64,000 nt of DNA from Streptomyces liliiviolaceus (GTDB lineage Bacteria > Actinomycetota > Actinomycetes > Streptomycetales > Streptomycetaceae), in contig NZ_JAGPYQ010000001.1 of NCBI RefSeq assembly GCF_018070025.1, positions 7,750,001-7,814,000 on the forward strand, read 5' to 3'. Numbering within the stretch: the first letter of the stretch is position 1; every line of letters starts with the position of its first letter. Positions 37,507 to 46,088 of the stretch are shown piece by piece. The translations under genes and the position numbers were made by a program. The notes under the pieces were generated by a model, which saw only the letters and a list, made by a program, of their open reading frames with translations, did not search any database and was not told the DNA's origin.

Positions 37507-38193
37507 CTACGCGGCGGGCGCGACGAGCCGGTAGCCGACGCCGCGCACGGTCTCGATCAGGGCGGGCATGCGCAGCTTGGAACGCAGTGACGCGACATGC
37601 ACCTCCAGGGTGCGGCCGGTCCCCTCCCAGCTGGTGCGCCAGACCTCGCTGATGATCTGCTCCCGCCGGAACACCACTCCGGGCCGCTGGGCGAGAAGCG
37701 CCAGCAGGTCGAACTCCTTGCGGGTCAGCTGGACGACCGAACCGTCGACGCTGACCTGCCGGGTGGGCAGCTCGATGCGTACGGACCCGAGGTGCAGCGC
37801 GTCGTCGGCGGGGGCCGCCGTGTCGTCGGGGACGGTGCGCCGGGCGACGGCGTGGATACGGGCGAGGAGTTCCCCGGTGTCGTAGGGCTTCACCACGTAG
37901 TCGTCGGCGCCGAGGTTGAGTCCGTGGATCCGCGAGCGTACGTCCGCGCGCGCGGTGACCATGATCACGGGCGTACTGGTCCGCTTGCGGATCTTGCCGC
38001 AGACCTCGTATCCGTCCTGGTCGGGCAGCCCGAGGTCGAGGAGTACCACTCCGAAGCCGTTGCCCTCCGGGACGAGTGCCTGGAGTGCCTCCTCGCCACT
38101 GCGGGCGTGGGTGACGGCGAAGCCGTGGCGGGCGAGGACCGCGGACAGAGCGGCTGCGACGTGGTTGTCGTCCTCGACGAGGAGCAGTCTCAT
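37507..38193 (-). CDS. gluR: OmpR-type response regulator for glutamate uptake
   Basis: 228 aa from the ATG at 38193; the longer frame to 38331 is not conserved. Receiver domain with acidic pocket Glu8-Asp9, phosphoacceptor Asp53 (LLDLGLP) and the switch Lys in VVKPYD; winged-helix DNA-binding domain from about 135 (VQLTRKEFDLLALLAQ to VRGVGYRLV). It is transcribed away from gluA across a 313-bp region, which should contain its binding sites. Annotated by synteny with the S. coelicolor GluR-GluK system. Confidence 0.9.
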   Translation of the reverse strand: MRLLLVEDDNHVAAALSAVLARHGFAVTHARSGEEALQALVPEGNGFGVVLLDLGLPDQDGYEVCGKIRKRTSTPVIMVTARADVRSRIHGLNLGADDYVVKPYDTGELLARIHAVARRTVPDDTAAPADDALHLGSVRIELPTRQVSVDGSVVQLTRKEFDLLALLAQRPGVVFRREQIISEVWRTSWEGTGRTLEVHVASLRSKLRMPALIETVRGVGYRLVAPAA

Positions 38194-38506
38194 TTCGGCC
38201 CCCTTCAGTTCATCGTGCGTACGTTGTCGGTGCATAGACAGTGGATAGACATGCGTTCCCGGTGGTCGGACACGGCCACGCGCGCGTGTTCCCTGGCAGT
38301 CAGGCCGATGGACGCGGACGGCGTCAAGCATGTTCGGGGCGCGGCCCGCATCCGTTACGCAGCCGGTACGCGCCCGAGGCGGCCTTCACGAAGAGTGTCT
38401 GTTTGCCGCCGGATCGTTATGCTCAATTTCCCCTCAGATGTAATGACGCTGATCGTGCGGCGTTACTACTGTCCTCCGCAACCGAGGAGGACGGAGCTAG
38501 AGGCCG
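38194..38506. promoter_or_regulatory. Divergent gluR / gluA control region
   Basis: 313 bp between divergent genes. It contains two direct copies of ATAGACA (38234-38240 and 38245-38251) exactly 11 bp apart, one helical turn, as expected for an OmpR-family dimer on tandem half-sites. The gluA start (38507) is preceded by AGGAGGACGGAGC. A promoter for gluA is not clear; AT-richer DNA at about 38415-38450 is a likely place. Confidence 0.55.
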
Positions 38507-39283
38507 ATGACCGAAGTATCGGTGACCAAGGACGCCCTGCCCGCGGCCGATGATCTGGTCGTGCTGAAGAACGTGAACAAGCACTTCGGTGCGTTGCATG
38601 TACTTCAGGACATCGATCTGACCATCGCCCGTGGTGAGGTTGTCGTGGTCATCGGACCCTCCGGGTCCGGAAAGTCCACCCTGTGTCGCGCGATCAACCG
38701 TCTGGAGTCGATCGAGTCGGGATCCATCACGATCGACGGGAAGCCACTGCCCGAGGAGGGCAAGGCACTCGCCCGTCTGCGTGCGGACGTCGGCATGGTG
38801 TTCCAGTCGTTCAATCTGTTCGCGCACAAGACAGTGCTCGAAAACGTGATGCTGGGCCAGCTCAAGGTTCGCAAGGCGGACAAGAAGGAAGCCGAGGAGA
38901 AGGCCCGCGGCCTGCTCGACCGGGTCGGTGTCGCCGCCCAGGCCGACAAGTACCCCGCGCAGCTCTCCGGCGGACAGCAGCAGCGTGTCGCGATCGCCCG
39001 GGCGCTGGCGATGGGCCCCAAGGTCATGCTCTTCGACGAGCCGACGTCGGCTCTCGACCCGGAGATGATCAACGAGGTCCTGGAAGTCATGCAGCAGCTC
39101 GCGCGTGACGGGATGACGATGGTCGTAGTCACCCACGAGATGGGATTCGCCCGTTCGGCGGCCAACCGCGTCGTCTTCATGGCGGACGGACGCATCGTCG
39201 AAGAGGCTGTGCCGGACCAGTTCTTCAGCAATCCGCGCAGTGACCGGGCGAAGGACTTCCTGTCGAAGATCCTGCACCACTGA
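38507..39283 (+). CDS. gluA: Glutamate ABC importer, ATPase subunit
   Basis: 258 aa. Walker A is [10 protein letters not shown]-loop [13 protein letters not shown], signature [15 protein letters not shown], Walker [13 protein letters not shown] and switch His in VVTHEM. This is the polar amino acid (GlnQ-type) ATPase class. It is the first gene of gluABCD; gluB follows after 58 bp. Confidence 0.97.
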   Translation: MTEVSVTKDALPAADDLVVLKNVNKHFGALHVLQDIDLTIARGEVVVVIGPSGSGKSTLCRAINRLESIESGSITIDGKPLPEEGKALARLRADVGMVFQSFNLFAHKTVLENVMLGQLKVRKADKKEAEEKARGLLDRVGVAAQADKYPAQLSGGQQQRVAIARALAMGPKVMLFDEPTSALDPEMINEVLEVMQQLARDGMTMVVVTHEMGFARSAANRVVFMADGRIVEEAVPDQFFSNPRSDRAKDFLSKILHH

Positions 39284-39341
39284 CGACCTACGGCACCCGC
39301 ACGCCGGATCGCACTTCTTCACCACTCAAAGGATGTTCACC

Positions 39342-40184
39342 ATGAAGCTCCGCAGGGTCACCGCCGCCTCGGCCGCCGTCCTCGCACTCGCTGTCGCCGC
39401 CACCGCGTGCGGTTCCGACGACAAGGACGACAGCAGCAGCTCCTCCGGGGGTGGCAACAAGAAGATCACCATCGGCATCAAGTTCGACCAGCCCGGCATC
39501 GGCCAGAAAACGCCGGACGGCTACGCGGGCTTCGACGTCGACGTCGCGACGTACGTCGCCAAGGAGCTCGGCTACAGCGAGGACCAGATCCAGTGGAAGG
39601 AAGCGAAGAGCGCCGACCGCGAGACCATGCTCCAGCGTGGTGACGTCGACTTCATCGCCGCCTCCTACTCGATCAACGACGAGCGCGCCGCGAAGGTCGA
39701 CTTCGCCGGCCCGTACCTCCTCGCCCACCAGGACGTGCTGGTCCGCGCCGACGACAAGGACATCAAGTCGCCGGAGGACCTCAACAGCAAGAAGCTGTGT
39801 TCGGTCACCGGCTCGACCTCGGCGCAGAACGTCAAGGACAAGCTCGCCCCGAAGGCCCAGCTGCAGCAGTACCCGACGTACTCCGCGTGTCTGACCGGTC
39901 TGCAGAGCGGCGCCATCGACGCGCTGACCACGGACGACTCGATCCTCGCGGGTTACGCCTCGCAGTCGAACTTCAAGGGCAAGTTCAAGCTCGGCGGCTT
40001 CAAGATGACCAACGAGAACTACGGCATCGGCGTCAAGAAGGGCAGCGACCTCAAGGCGAAGATCGACAGCGCCCTGGAGAAGATGGTCTCCGACAAGTCG
40101 TGGGACAAGGCCGTCGAGGCCAACTTCGGTCCGGCCGACTACAAGAACGAGCCGGCGCCGAAGATCGGCAACGTCGTCAAGTAA
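39342..40184 (+). CDS. gluB: Glutamate-binding lipoprotein
   Basis: 280 aa from the ATG at 39342 (AAAGGA upstream; an in-frame ATG at 39333 is less well spaced). Lipoprotein signal peptide with lipidated Cys23 (AATACGSDD), then a Ser/Asp/Gly linker. The SBP_bac_3 fold is shown by KITIGIKFDQPGIGQKTPDG, GFDVDVATYVAKELGY, RADDKDIKSPEDLNSKKLC and NYGIGVKKGSDLK. It captures glutamate outside the membrane for GluCD. Two cysteines (SKKLCSVTGS and YSACLTG) could form a disulfide. Confidence 0.96.
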   Translation: MKLRRVTAASAAVLALAVAATACGSDDKDDSSSSSGGGNKKITIGIKFDQPGIGQKTPDGYAGFDVDVATYVAKELGYSEDQIQWKEAKSADRETMLQRGDVDFIAASYSINDERAAKVDFAGPYLLAHQDVLVRADDKDIKSPEDLNSKKLCSVTGSTSAQNVKDKLAPKAQLQQYPTYSACLTGLQSGAIDALTTDDSILAGYASQSNFKGKFKLGGFKMTNENYGIGVKKGSDLKAKIDSALEKMVSDKSWDKAVEANFGPADYKNEPAPKIGNVVK

Positions 40185-40273
40185 AGCGGGATCCGACCTG
40201 ACCGGTGCGTCGTCCCCTCGGGGCGGCGCGCCCGTCAGGAGGGCCCTCCCCACACGCGGAAGCACGGGAGATC

Positions 40274-40939
40274 GTGTTCGATTTTCTTGAAGGTTACAAC
40301 CTGTGGGAAGCCTTCTGGACGACGGTGCAGCTGACCGTCCTGTCCGCCGTCGGCTCCCTGATCTGGGGAACTCTGCTGGCCGCCATGCGGGTCGGTCCGG
40401 TGCCTCTCATGCGCGGTTTCGGTACCGCCTATGTCAATGTCGTGCGGAACATTCCGCTGACGGTCATCATCCTGTTCACGTCTTTGGGTCTCAACCAGAC
40501 GTTCGGGGTCGAACTCGGCTCGAACGTGACCGACACCACCAACTTCCGGCTCGCGGTGCTCGGTCTGATCGCGTACACCTCGGCGTTCGTGTGTGAGGCG
40601 CTGCGGTCGGGCATCAACACGGTGCCCGTCGGCCAGGCCGAGGCCGCACGTGCCCTCGGTCTGAACTTCACGCAGGTGCTCACTCTGGTCGTGCTGCCGC
40701 AGGCGTTCCGTTCGGTCGTCGGTCCGCTGGCCAACGTCCTGATCGCATTGACGAAGAACACCACGGTGGCCGCCGCCATCGGCGTCGCCGAGGCCGCGCT
40801 GCTGATGAAGGAGATGATCGAGAACGAGGCTCAACTCGTCCTGATCTCCGCGGTCTTCGCGTTCGGATTCGTCTGTCTGACACTGCCGACCGGTCTGATC
40901 CTCGGCTGGGTGAGCAAGAAGGTGGCGGTGAAACGATGA
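40274..40939 (+). CDS. gluC: Glutamate ABC importer, permease subunit
   Basis: 221 aa from the GTG at 40274, beginning VFDFLEGYNLWEAFWTTVQL; upstream GGGAG. Five or six membrane helices and the EAA loop QAEAARALGLNFTQVLTLVVLPQAFR place it in the HisM/GlnP permease class. It overlaps gluD by 4 bp (ATGA), showing translational coupling. The longer frame to 40205 is Pro/Gly-rich and not part of the family. Confidence 0.95.
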   Translation: MFDFLEGYNLWEAFWTTVQLTVLSAVGSLIWGTLLAAMRVGPVPLMRGFGTAYVNVVRNIPLTVIILFTSLGLNQTFGVELGSNVTDTTNFRLAVLGLIAYTSAFVCEALRSGINTVPVGQAEAARALGLNFTQVLTLVVLPQAFRSVVGPLANVLIALTKNTTVAAAIGVAEAALLMKEMIENEAQLVLISAVFAFGFVCLTLPTGLILGWVSKKVAVKR

Positions 40940-41829
40940 GCTCGGTCCTCTACGACTCGCAGGGCCCCAAAGCCAAGCGGCGGAACCTCGTCATCTCGGT
41001 GGTGTTCGTCGCCGTCCTCGCCGCGCTGCTGTGGTGGATGTACGGCGTGCTGGACGAGAAGGGCCAGCTCGCGTGGGAGCTGTGGAAGCCCTTCTTCCAC
41101 GGGGAGGCCTGGAGCACCTACCTCTGGCCGGGGCTGCAGAACACCCTGAAGGCTGCGGCGCTCGCCATGATCATCGCCCTGCCGCTCGGAGCGGTCCTCG
41201 GTATCGCCCGGCTGTCCGACCACGTGTGGGTGCGTGGTACGGCCGGTGTGGTGGTCGAGTTCTTCCGCTCCATCCCGGTGCTGGTCCTGATGATCTTCGG
41301 TCTGGCGCTGTTCGCGGAGTACACGAACGTCAGCACGGACGACCGTCCGCTGTACGCGGTCGTCACGGGTCTGGTGCTCTACAACGCCTCGGTCCTCGCC
41401 GAGATCGTCCGGGCGGGCATCCTGTCGCTGCCCAGGGGCCAGGCCGAGGCCGCGTCGGCCATCGGTCTGCGCAAGAACCAGACCATGCGGTTCATCCTGC
41501 TGCCGCAGGCGGTCACGGCGATGCTGCCGGCGATCGTCAGCCAGCTCGTGGTGATCGTGAAGGACACCGCCCTCGGTGGCGCGGTCCTCACCTTCTCCGA
41601 GCTGATGGCCTCCGTCAGCCCGATGAGCGCGTACTACGGCGCCAACACCCTCGCCAGCTTCACGGTCGTGGCGCTGATCTTCATCGCGATCAACTTCTCG
41701 CTCACGAGCTTCGCGAGCTGGCTGGAACGCCGGCTGCGCCAGGGCAAGAGGTCCACCGGCGCGGTCGTCACCGCGGACGCGGTGGAGGAGCTCAGCACGC
41801 CGGGTGAGCACGTGGGCGGCCAGAAGTAG
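40936..41829 (+). CDS. gluD: Glutamate ABC importer, permease subunit
   Basis: 297 aa, starting with the ATG that overlaps the gluC stop. It is longer than GluC, with an extra N-terminal membrane helix (NLVISVVFVAVLAALLWWM) and a cytoplasmic C-terminal tail of ~30 residues (after LERRLRQGKRSTG). The EAA loop is QAEAASAIGLRKNQTMRFILLPQAVT. GluC and GluD together form the channel driven by GluA. A strong hairpin follows 55 bp after the stop and probably ends the operon. Confidence 0.95.
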   Translation: MSSVLYDSQGPKAKRRNLVISVVFVAVLAALLWWMYGVLDEKGQLAWELWKPFFHGEAWSTYLWPGLQNTLKAAALAMIIALPLGAVLGIARLSDHVWVRGTAGVVVEFFRSIPVLVLMIFGLALFAEYTNVSTDDRPLYAVVTGLVLYNASVLAEIVRAGILSLPRGQAEAASAIGLRKNQTMRFILLPQAVTAMLPAIVSQLVVIVKDTALGGAVLTFSELMASVSPMSAYYGANTLASFTVVALIFIAINFSLTSFASWLERRLRQGKRSTGAVVTADAVEELSTPGEHVGGQK

Positions 41830-41883
41830 GCAAGCCCTGCGAACAGGGCACGCCCGGCGCAGAACTGACGAGATGTGAGCAAC

Positions 41884-41915
41884 CGGAGGCAGTGGCGTCG
41901 TCGCCACTGCCTCCG
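41884..41915 (+). terminator. gluABCD terminator
   Basis: A perfect 14-bp inverted repeat (41884-41897 with 41902-41915), loop TCGT, lies downstream of gluD. Confidence 0.9.
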
Positions 41916-42032
41916 TCACTTGACGCAAGCACCGGCAATAGGTTGCATACGTTCTGTGATCGTGTACCCCGCTCCACCTGCAAGTCCCGGTAGGACACCC
42001 AGTACGCCTCTCCGGGCAGGGGGCACCGCGCC

Positions 42033-43628
42033 GTGGACCCGGTGATCATCGTCGGAGCGGGGCCCGTAGGACTCACGCTCGCCCTGGCGCTCGCGCGCCA
42101 GGAGGTCCCCTCGGTCGTCCTGGACGAGGGCCCCGGCAAGGACGAACAGCGGCTCGCGCGTACGGCCGTCCTGCGCGAGGACACGGCCGCGCTGATCGGG
42201 CGGCTGACGGGCTTCCCCGTCGCAGAGACGGGCTTCCGTTGGTCCGGATGGCGGTCGATGCGGCGCAAGCAGGTGATGCGGGAGATCACGTTCGGCGAGG
42301 ACGATCCCGCACTGCTGCACCTCCCCCAGCACGTGCTGACCGCCGCCCTGCGCGAGGCGATCGGGACCGAACGCCTGGTCAGGGTCGCCGCGGAGAGCCG
42401 TCTCGACTCTCTTGAGCAGGAGGCCGCAGGCGTCACCGCGCACACCCGGGGCCCCAAGGGCACCTGGTGGCGCGGCAGCTACCTGGTCGGCTGCGACGGA
42501 CCCCGCTCGACGGTCCGCAAGCTCCAGGACATCCGTTTCCCGGGACGTACGGCCGTGGAACGCCACGCCGTCGCCGCGCTGCGTACGGAACTCCCCTGGC
42601 CCGGCGAAGCGTTGCTGCACCGCACACCGCCGTGGCGGACCTCGGGCCCCCCGGTCTCCGAGGTGACCGCGCGCCCCCTCGCCGACGACGTGTGGCGCAT
42701 GGACTGGCTGCTGCCGCCCGGCAAGGACCTGGTCACACCGGACCTCCTGGTGGCACGCGTCCGGGAGACCCTCGCGGGCTGGAGCGGGGGCACCACCCCG
42801 CCGTACGAGCTGCTCGACACCGGGGTTCACACGGTCCACCACCGGCTGGCGCGGCGCTGGCGGGCGGGCCGGGTCTTCCTCGCCGGGGACTCGGCGCATC
42901 TGCTCGGCGCACTGGGCACCCAGGGCCTCGACGAGGGTCTGCGGGACGCCGACAACCTCGCGTGGAAGCTGGCCCTCGCCTGGCACCACGGCCCGCACGA
43001 GGCACTGCTCGACAGCTACCAGGTGGAACGGCGCGCGATCGTCGCCGCGCGCCTGCGCGCCGCCGACCAGGCACTGCCTCTGCTACGCGGCGGAGGACTG
43101 CGTTCCGCGGTGCCCGGGGCGGCCCGCGGCCATGACGCCCTCCTCACTGACGGGCACCTGGGGCGCGGACCACTGGGCGCGCCGGGGGCGCACACCTATT
43201 CACCGCTCGCACCTCCGCACGCCGAGTCCGCGGTCGAGGTCGACACGGCGCCGGGTGCCGCGATCTCCGATGTACGGGTGACCGCGGAGGACGGTTCGTC
43301 CGTGGCCTTGCGCGACCGGCTGGGCCGGGGCGCGCTGCTCGTGCTGCTGATCGCGCCGGGGACCGTGGTGTGGGACCGCAAGCACTGGGTGACGGCCGGG
43401 ATCATGCCGCGGCTCGCCGCCGCCGTGACCGCGCTGCCGCACCGGGCCGAGCTGCTGGTCGCCGAGAGCTACCCGGGCGCGGCCGCGCACACCGTGCTGC
43501 TGATCCGCCCGGACGGGCACCTGGTCACGGCGTTCGGCGGGGTCCGTCCCGCCGACCTGTACGAGGCCGCGGAGGCGGCTCTGGGCGGCCCCCGGACCAC
43601 GGCGGAGGCGCCCGCGAGCAAGTCCTGA
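42033..43628 (+). CDS. FAD-dependent aromatic monooxygenase-like protein
   Basis: 531 aa from a GTG at 42033 with CAGGGGG upstream. The Rossmann motif is IIVGAGPVGLTLALALAR (5-22), the NAD(P)H/FAD DG motif is GCDGPRSTVRK, and the FAD pyrophosphate/ribityl GD motif is VFLAGDSAHLLGALGTQGLDEGL. The C-terminal ~150 residues resemble the thioredoxin-like domain of phenol hydroxylase-type enzymes, without CxxC. Such enzymes hydroxylate aromatic or polyketide substrates, including rifamycins. The GD loop lacks the usual Pro (normally HxxxP), a small deviation. It stands alone after the glu operon, so the substrate is unknown. Confidence 0.85.
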   Translation: MDPVIIVGAGPVGLTLALALARQEVPSVVLDEGPGKDEQRLARTAVLREDTAALIGRLTGFPVAETGFRWSGWRSMRRKQVMREITFGEDDPALLHLPQHVLTAALREAIGTERLVRVAAESRLDSLEQEAAGVTAHTRGPKGTWWRGSYLVGCDGPRSTVRKLQDIRFPGRTAVERHAVAALRTELPWPGEALLHRTPPWRTSGPPVSEVTARPLADDVWRMDWLLPPGKDLVTPDLLVARVRETLAGWSGGTTPPYELLDTGVHTVHHRLARRWRAGRVFLAGDSAHLLGALGTQGLDEGLRDADNLAWKLALAWHHGPHEALLDSYQVERRAIVAARLRAADQALPLLRGGGLRSAVPGAARGHDALLTDGHLGRGPLGAPGAHTYSPLAPPHAESAVEVDTAPGAAISDVRVTAEDGSSVALRDRLGRGALLVLLIAPGTVVWDRKHWVTAGIMPRLAAAVTALPHRAELLVAESYPGAAAHTVLLIRPDGHLVTAFGGVRPADLYEAAEAALGGPRTTAEAPASKS

Positions 43629-43681
43629 AGGGCGCCTGTTTCCCCTGTGACAAGGGCCGCTGTCCAACCAATGACACTGAG

Positions 43682-43710
43682 TTGACCGGCCCGCACCGTC
43701 ATGGTGTACT
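43682..43710 (+). promoter_or_regulatory. Promoter of the Cys leader / cysteine dioxygenase transcript
   Basis: TTGACC (43682-43687) and TGTACT (43705-43710) are separated by 17 bp, with TGG extending the -10 element. Transcription should start at about 43716-43718, at the GTG of the small ORF, making it leaderless or nearly so. Confidence 0.65.
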
Positions 43711-43717
43711 CCGGATC

Positions 43718-43804
43718 GTGACCGACACCTGTGTGCGCCTGTGGCGGCGAGTCCATATGGACCTCGTCCGCTATGCGGGCTGCGTGTGTCGCCCGTCCTG
43801 CTGA
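43718..43804 (+). CDS. Putative cysteine-rich leader peptide (28 codons)
   Basis: GTG ACC GAC ACC opens a 28-residue ORF ending YAGCVCRPSC before TGA. The RLWRRVHMDLVRYAGC segment resembles the small actinobacterial leader peptides with an R-x-H-x-D-L-x-R core that precede sulfur-metabolism genes. Cysteines occupy positions 5, 22, 24 and 28, so translation would stall when Cys-tRNA is scarce. The start coincides with the inferred transcription start, and there is no ribosome-binding site, as in leaderless mycobacterial Cys attenuators. An internal ATG at 43757 would give a 15-residue version. It lies 82 bp before cysteine dioxygenase. Confidence 0.7.
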   Translation: MTDTCVRLWRRVHMDLVRYAGCVCRPSC

Positions 43805-43885
43805 ATTCGCATCCTCTGCAATCTCGCGCGTGAGGCCCCTCGGCTGCCGCGCGCACCCACGCGAACGCTCATCAGGACGGTACCC

Positions 43886-44437
43886 GTGTCTGTGTCACCT
43901 TCTGTTCCCGCTTCCGCCGGTTCCGCCGCCTCCACCGAGGCCCGTACTCCCACCCAGGCCGAACTGCTGGACTTCGTACGGCGCACGGCCGCCGACGCCG
44001 AACTGATCGCCTCCCTGCCGCTCGATCCCGAGGGACGTACGTGGGTACGCCTCGAAGGTCCTGGCGGCAGCGAGGCCTGGCTCATCGGCTGGCCGCCCGG
44101 TACGGGTACCGGCTGGCACGACCACGCCGAGTCGGTGGGCGCGTTCCTCACCGCGTCCGGCGAACTCAAGGAGAACTCGCTCGTCGCACGGCTGCCCACC
44201 GACGGCTGGAAGACCCTCGAACTCAACGAGGGAATCGACCGTGAGCGCCGCCTGTCGGCCGGCAAGGGCCGCTCGTTCGGCCAGCACCATGTGCACGAGG
44301 TGCTCAACGAGTCCACCGAGGAGCACGCCGTCTCCGTGCACGCGTACTACCCGCCGCTCCCCCGGATCAGCCGCTACAGCCGCACCGGCCAGATCCTGCG
44401 CCTGGAGCAGGTCGAGCGCCCCGAGGACTGGCAGTGA
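43886..44437 (+). CDS. Cysteine dioxygenase (cupin)
   Basis: 183 aa. The non-haem iron enzyme oxidises cysteine to cysteine sulfinate. Metal ligands are in WHDHAES (His78, His80) and QHHVHEVLN (His135 or His137), matching the 3-His site of bacterial CDOs. The first ~25 residues are Ser/Ala-rich and variable; in-frame GTGs at 43886 and 43892 both could start it. It overlaps the rhodanese gene by 4 bp. The upstream leader peptide suggests control by cysteine level. Confidence 0.9.
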   Translation: MSVSPSVPASAGSAASTEARTPTQAELLDFVRRTAADAELIASLPLDPEGRTWVRLEGPGGSEAWLIGWPPGTGTGWHDHAESVGAFLTASGELKENSLVARLPTDGWKTLELNEGIDRERRLSAGKGRSFGQHHVHEVLNESTEEHAVSVHAYYPPLPRISRYSRTGQILRLEQVERPEDWQ

Positions 44438-44844
44438 CGGCCGAACTCCCCGTGGGGATCGACGAGTTGCTGGAGCGGGTCCGCGCGGACCTGGCCCGGG
44501 TCGAGGCGGAGGCCGCCCACGACGCGGCACAGGCGGGCGACGCCCTGCTCGTCGACATCCGGTACGCGGCACTGCGTGAGCGCGACGGCCTGATCCCTGG
44601 CGCGCTCGTCGTCGAGCGCAACGAACTGGAGTGGCGGCTCGACCCGCAGGGCAGCCATCGCGCGCCCGAGGCCACGAGTCACGACCTGCGCGTCGTGATC
44701 GTCTGCAACGAGGGCTACGCGTCGAGCCTCGCCGCCGTCTCTCTGCGGCAGCTGGGACTGCACCGGGCCACGGACCTGGTGGGAGGCTTCCAGGCCTGGC
44801 GAACGGCGGGCCTGCCGGTGGAAACGACTACGGCTACGGCCTAG
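44434..44844 (+). CDS. Rhodanese-like sulfurtransferase
   Basis: 136 aa with one rhodanese domain: VDIRYAALRERDGLIPGALVV and the active-site loop VCNEGYASSLAAVSL with Cys91 as sulfur carrier, ending GGFQAWRTAGLPV. The loop CNEGYASS is not the CRxGxR type of classical thiosulfate sulfurtransferases. Coupling to cysteine dioxygenase by a GTGA overlap suggests handling of sulfur released from cysteine sulfinate or persulfides. Confidence 0.9.
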   Translation: MTAELPVGIDELLERVRADLARVEAEAAHDAAQAGDALLVDIRYAALRERDGLIPGALVVERNELEWRLDPQGSHRAPEATSHDLRVVIVCNEGYASSLAAVSLRQLGLHRATDLVGGFQAWRTAGLPVETTTATA

Positions 44845-44868
44845 GAGACATCGGCCTCGGCCTACGGC

Positions 44869-44902
44869 ACCGTCTGTGCACAGGTATCTGCACACAGACG
44901 GT
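44869..44902 (+). terminator. Terminator after the cysteine dioxygenase operon
   Basis: ACCGTCTGTG (44869-44878) pairs perfectly with CACAGACGGT (44893-44902) around a 14-nt loop, 25 bp after the rhodanese stop. Confidence 0.7.
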
Positions 44903-45056
44903 CACCCAGCTTCCTGAGGGGGGGGGACACCCACCCCCACCTCACGCTCCGGGGCCGGGCCCGAGCGCGATGGGCGCCCCCGCGCGTCCACCGTGCCCGG
45001 ACCCTGCCTCGGAATCGCAGGGACCGAAATCCCCCTGGTGAAGCCTCTCGGCTCCT

Positions 45057-46085
45057 TCAGAACTCCTCGTCGCCGAGGAACTCCGCGTCCTCGCCCTCTT
45101 CTTCAAGCGCCTGGCGGACCACGCGCAGGGCGATGCCCTGGGAGTAGCCCTTGCGGGCGAGCATGCCCGCGAGGCGCCGAATGCGCTTGTCACGGTCGAG
45201 ACCGCGTGTGGCACGCAGCTTGCGCTCCACGAGTGCGCGTGCGGTCTCCTCCTCCTGGTCGGAGTCGAGTTGCGCGACCGCCTCGTCGATCAACGTGGGG
45301 TCCACGCCCTTGGTCCGCAGCTCCTGGGCGAGTGCCCGCCGGGCGAGACCCCTGCCGTGATGGCGGGACTCCACCCAGGCCTCCGCGAAGGCGCTGTCGT
45401 TGATCAGCCCGACCTCTTCGAAGCGTGACAGCACCTCGTCCGCCACGTCGTCCGGGATCTCGCGCTTGCTCAACGCGTCCGCCAGCTGCTTGCGCGTCCG
45501 CGCGGTCCCGGTGAGCAGGCGCAGACAGATCGCCCGCGCCTGCTCAGCCGGGTCCTTTGGCTGCTCCGCCTTCTCGGCCCTCGACGAGGAAGGGGCGCCT
45601 CCGTCCTGTGCGTCGCCGGACGACTCTCCGAAGCCACTGCGCCGGCCCCGCCCCCGCCGGGCGCGGCCTCCACGCCCCGGAGCGCCCTCGTCCCGCGCCC
45701 CGTCCCGGTCTCCTCCGTCCCCGTCCCCGCCCCCGTACGGCCACTCGCCGGCGCCGGGCCCTGAGCCGACGCCCGATGAACCGCCGCTTTCCCGCGAGCC
45801 GTCACCGCGCGACCTACCACGGCCGCCTCGCCGACCATCTACAGACCGGTGATCCCCGCGCTCGCCGTATCCCCCGTTCGTGCCCGCGCCCGTGCCCGAT
45901 CCCGATCCCGAGGCGCCGGGACCGAACGGCTCATCCCCGCCGTACGGTCCACCGTCCTCGTACCCACTGCCGTCTTCGTCCTCGCCACCTCTGCCGGCAG
46001 AGCCGAAGTCTCCCCCGCGACCCTGGCCCTGCCCTTCAGGGGCTGCGGGGTAGACGTACTCGGCCCAGTCCGTTCGTCGTGTCAC
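45057..46085 (-). CDS. recX: RecX, RecA regulator, with long low-complexity N-terminus
   Basis: 342 aa; typical RecX proteins are 150-220 aa. The RecX domain occupies about residues 180-342 (ARAICLRLLTGTARTRKQLADAL, then RHHGRGLARRALAQELRTKG, then RLAGMLARKGYSQGIALRVVRQAL), with three three-helix repeats. Residues ~15-170 are Gly/Asp/Ser/Arg-rich and surely disordered. RecX binds RecA filaments and inhibits or modulates them. Its GTG lies 3 bp after the recA stop, so it is co-transcribed with recA from the SOS promoter. Confidence 0.95.
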   Translation of the reverse strand: MTRRTDWAEYVYPAAPEGQGQGRGGDFGSAGRGGEDEDGSGYEDGGPYGGDEPFGPGASGSGSGTGAGTNGGYGERGDHRSVDGRRGGRGRSRGDGSRESGGSSGVGSGPGAGEWPYGGGDGDGGDRDGARDEGAPGRGGRARRGRGRRSGFGESSGDAQDGGAPSSSRAEKAEQPKDPAEQARAICLRLLTGTARTRKQLADALSKREIPDDVADEVLSRFEEVGLINDSAFAEAWVESRHHGRGLARRALAQELRTKGVDPTLIDEAVAQLDSDQEEETARALVERKLRATRGLDRDKRIRRLAGMLARKGYSQGIALRVVRQALEEEGEDAEFLGDEEF

Positions 46086-46088
46086 GGA

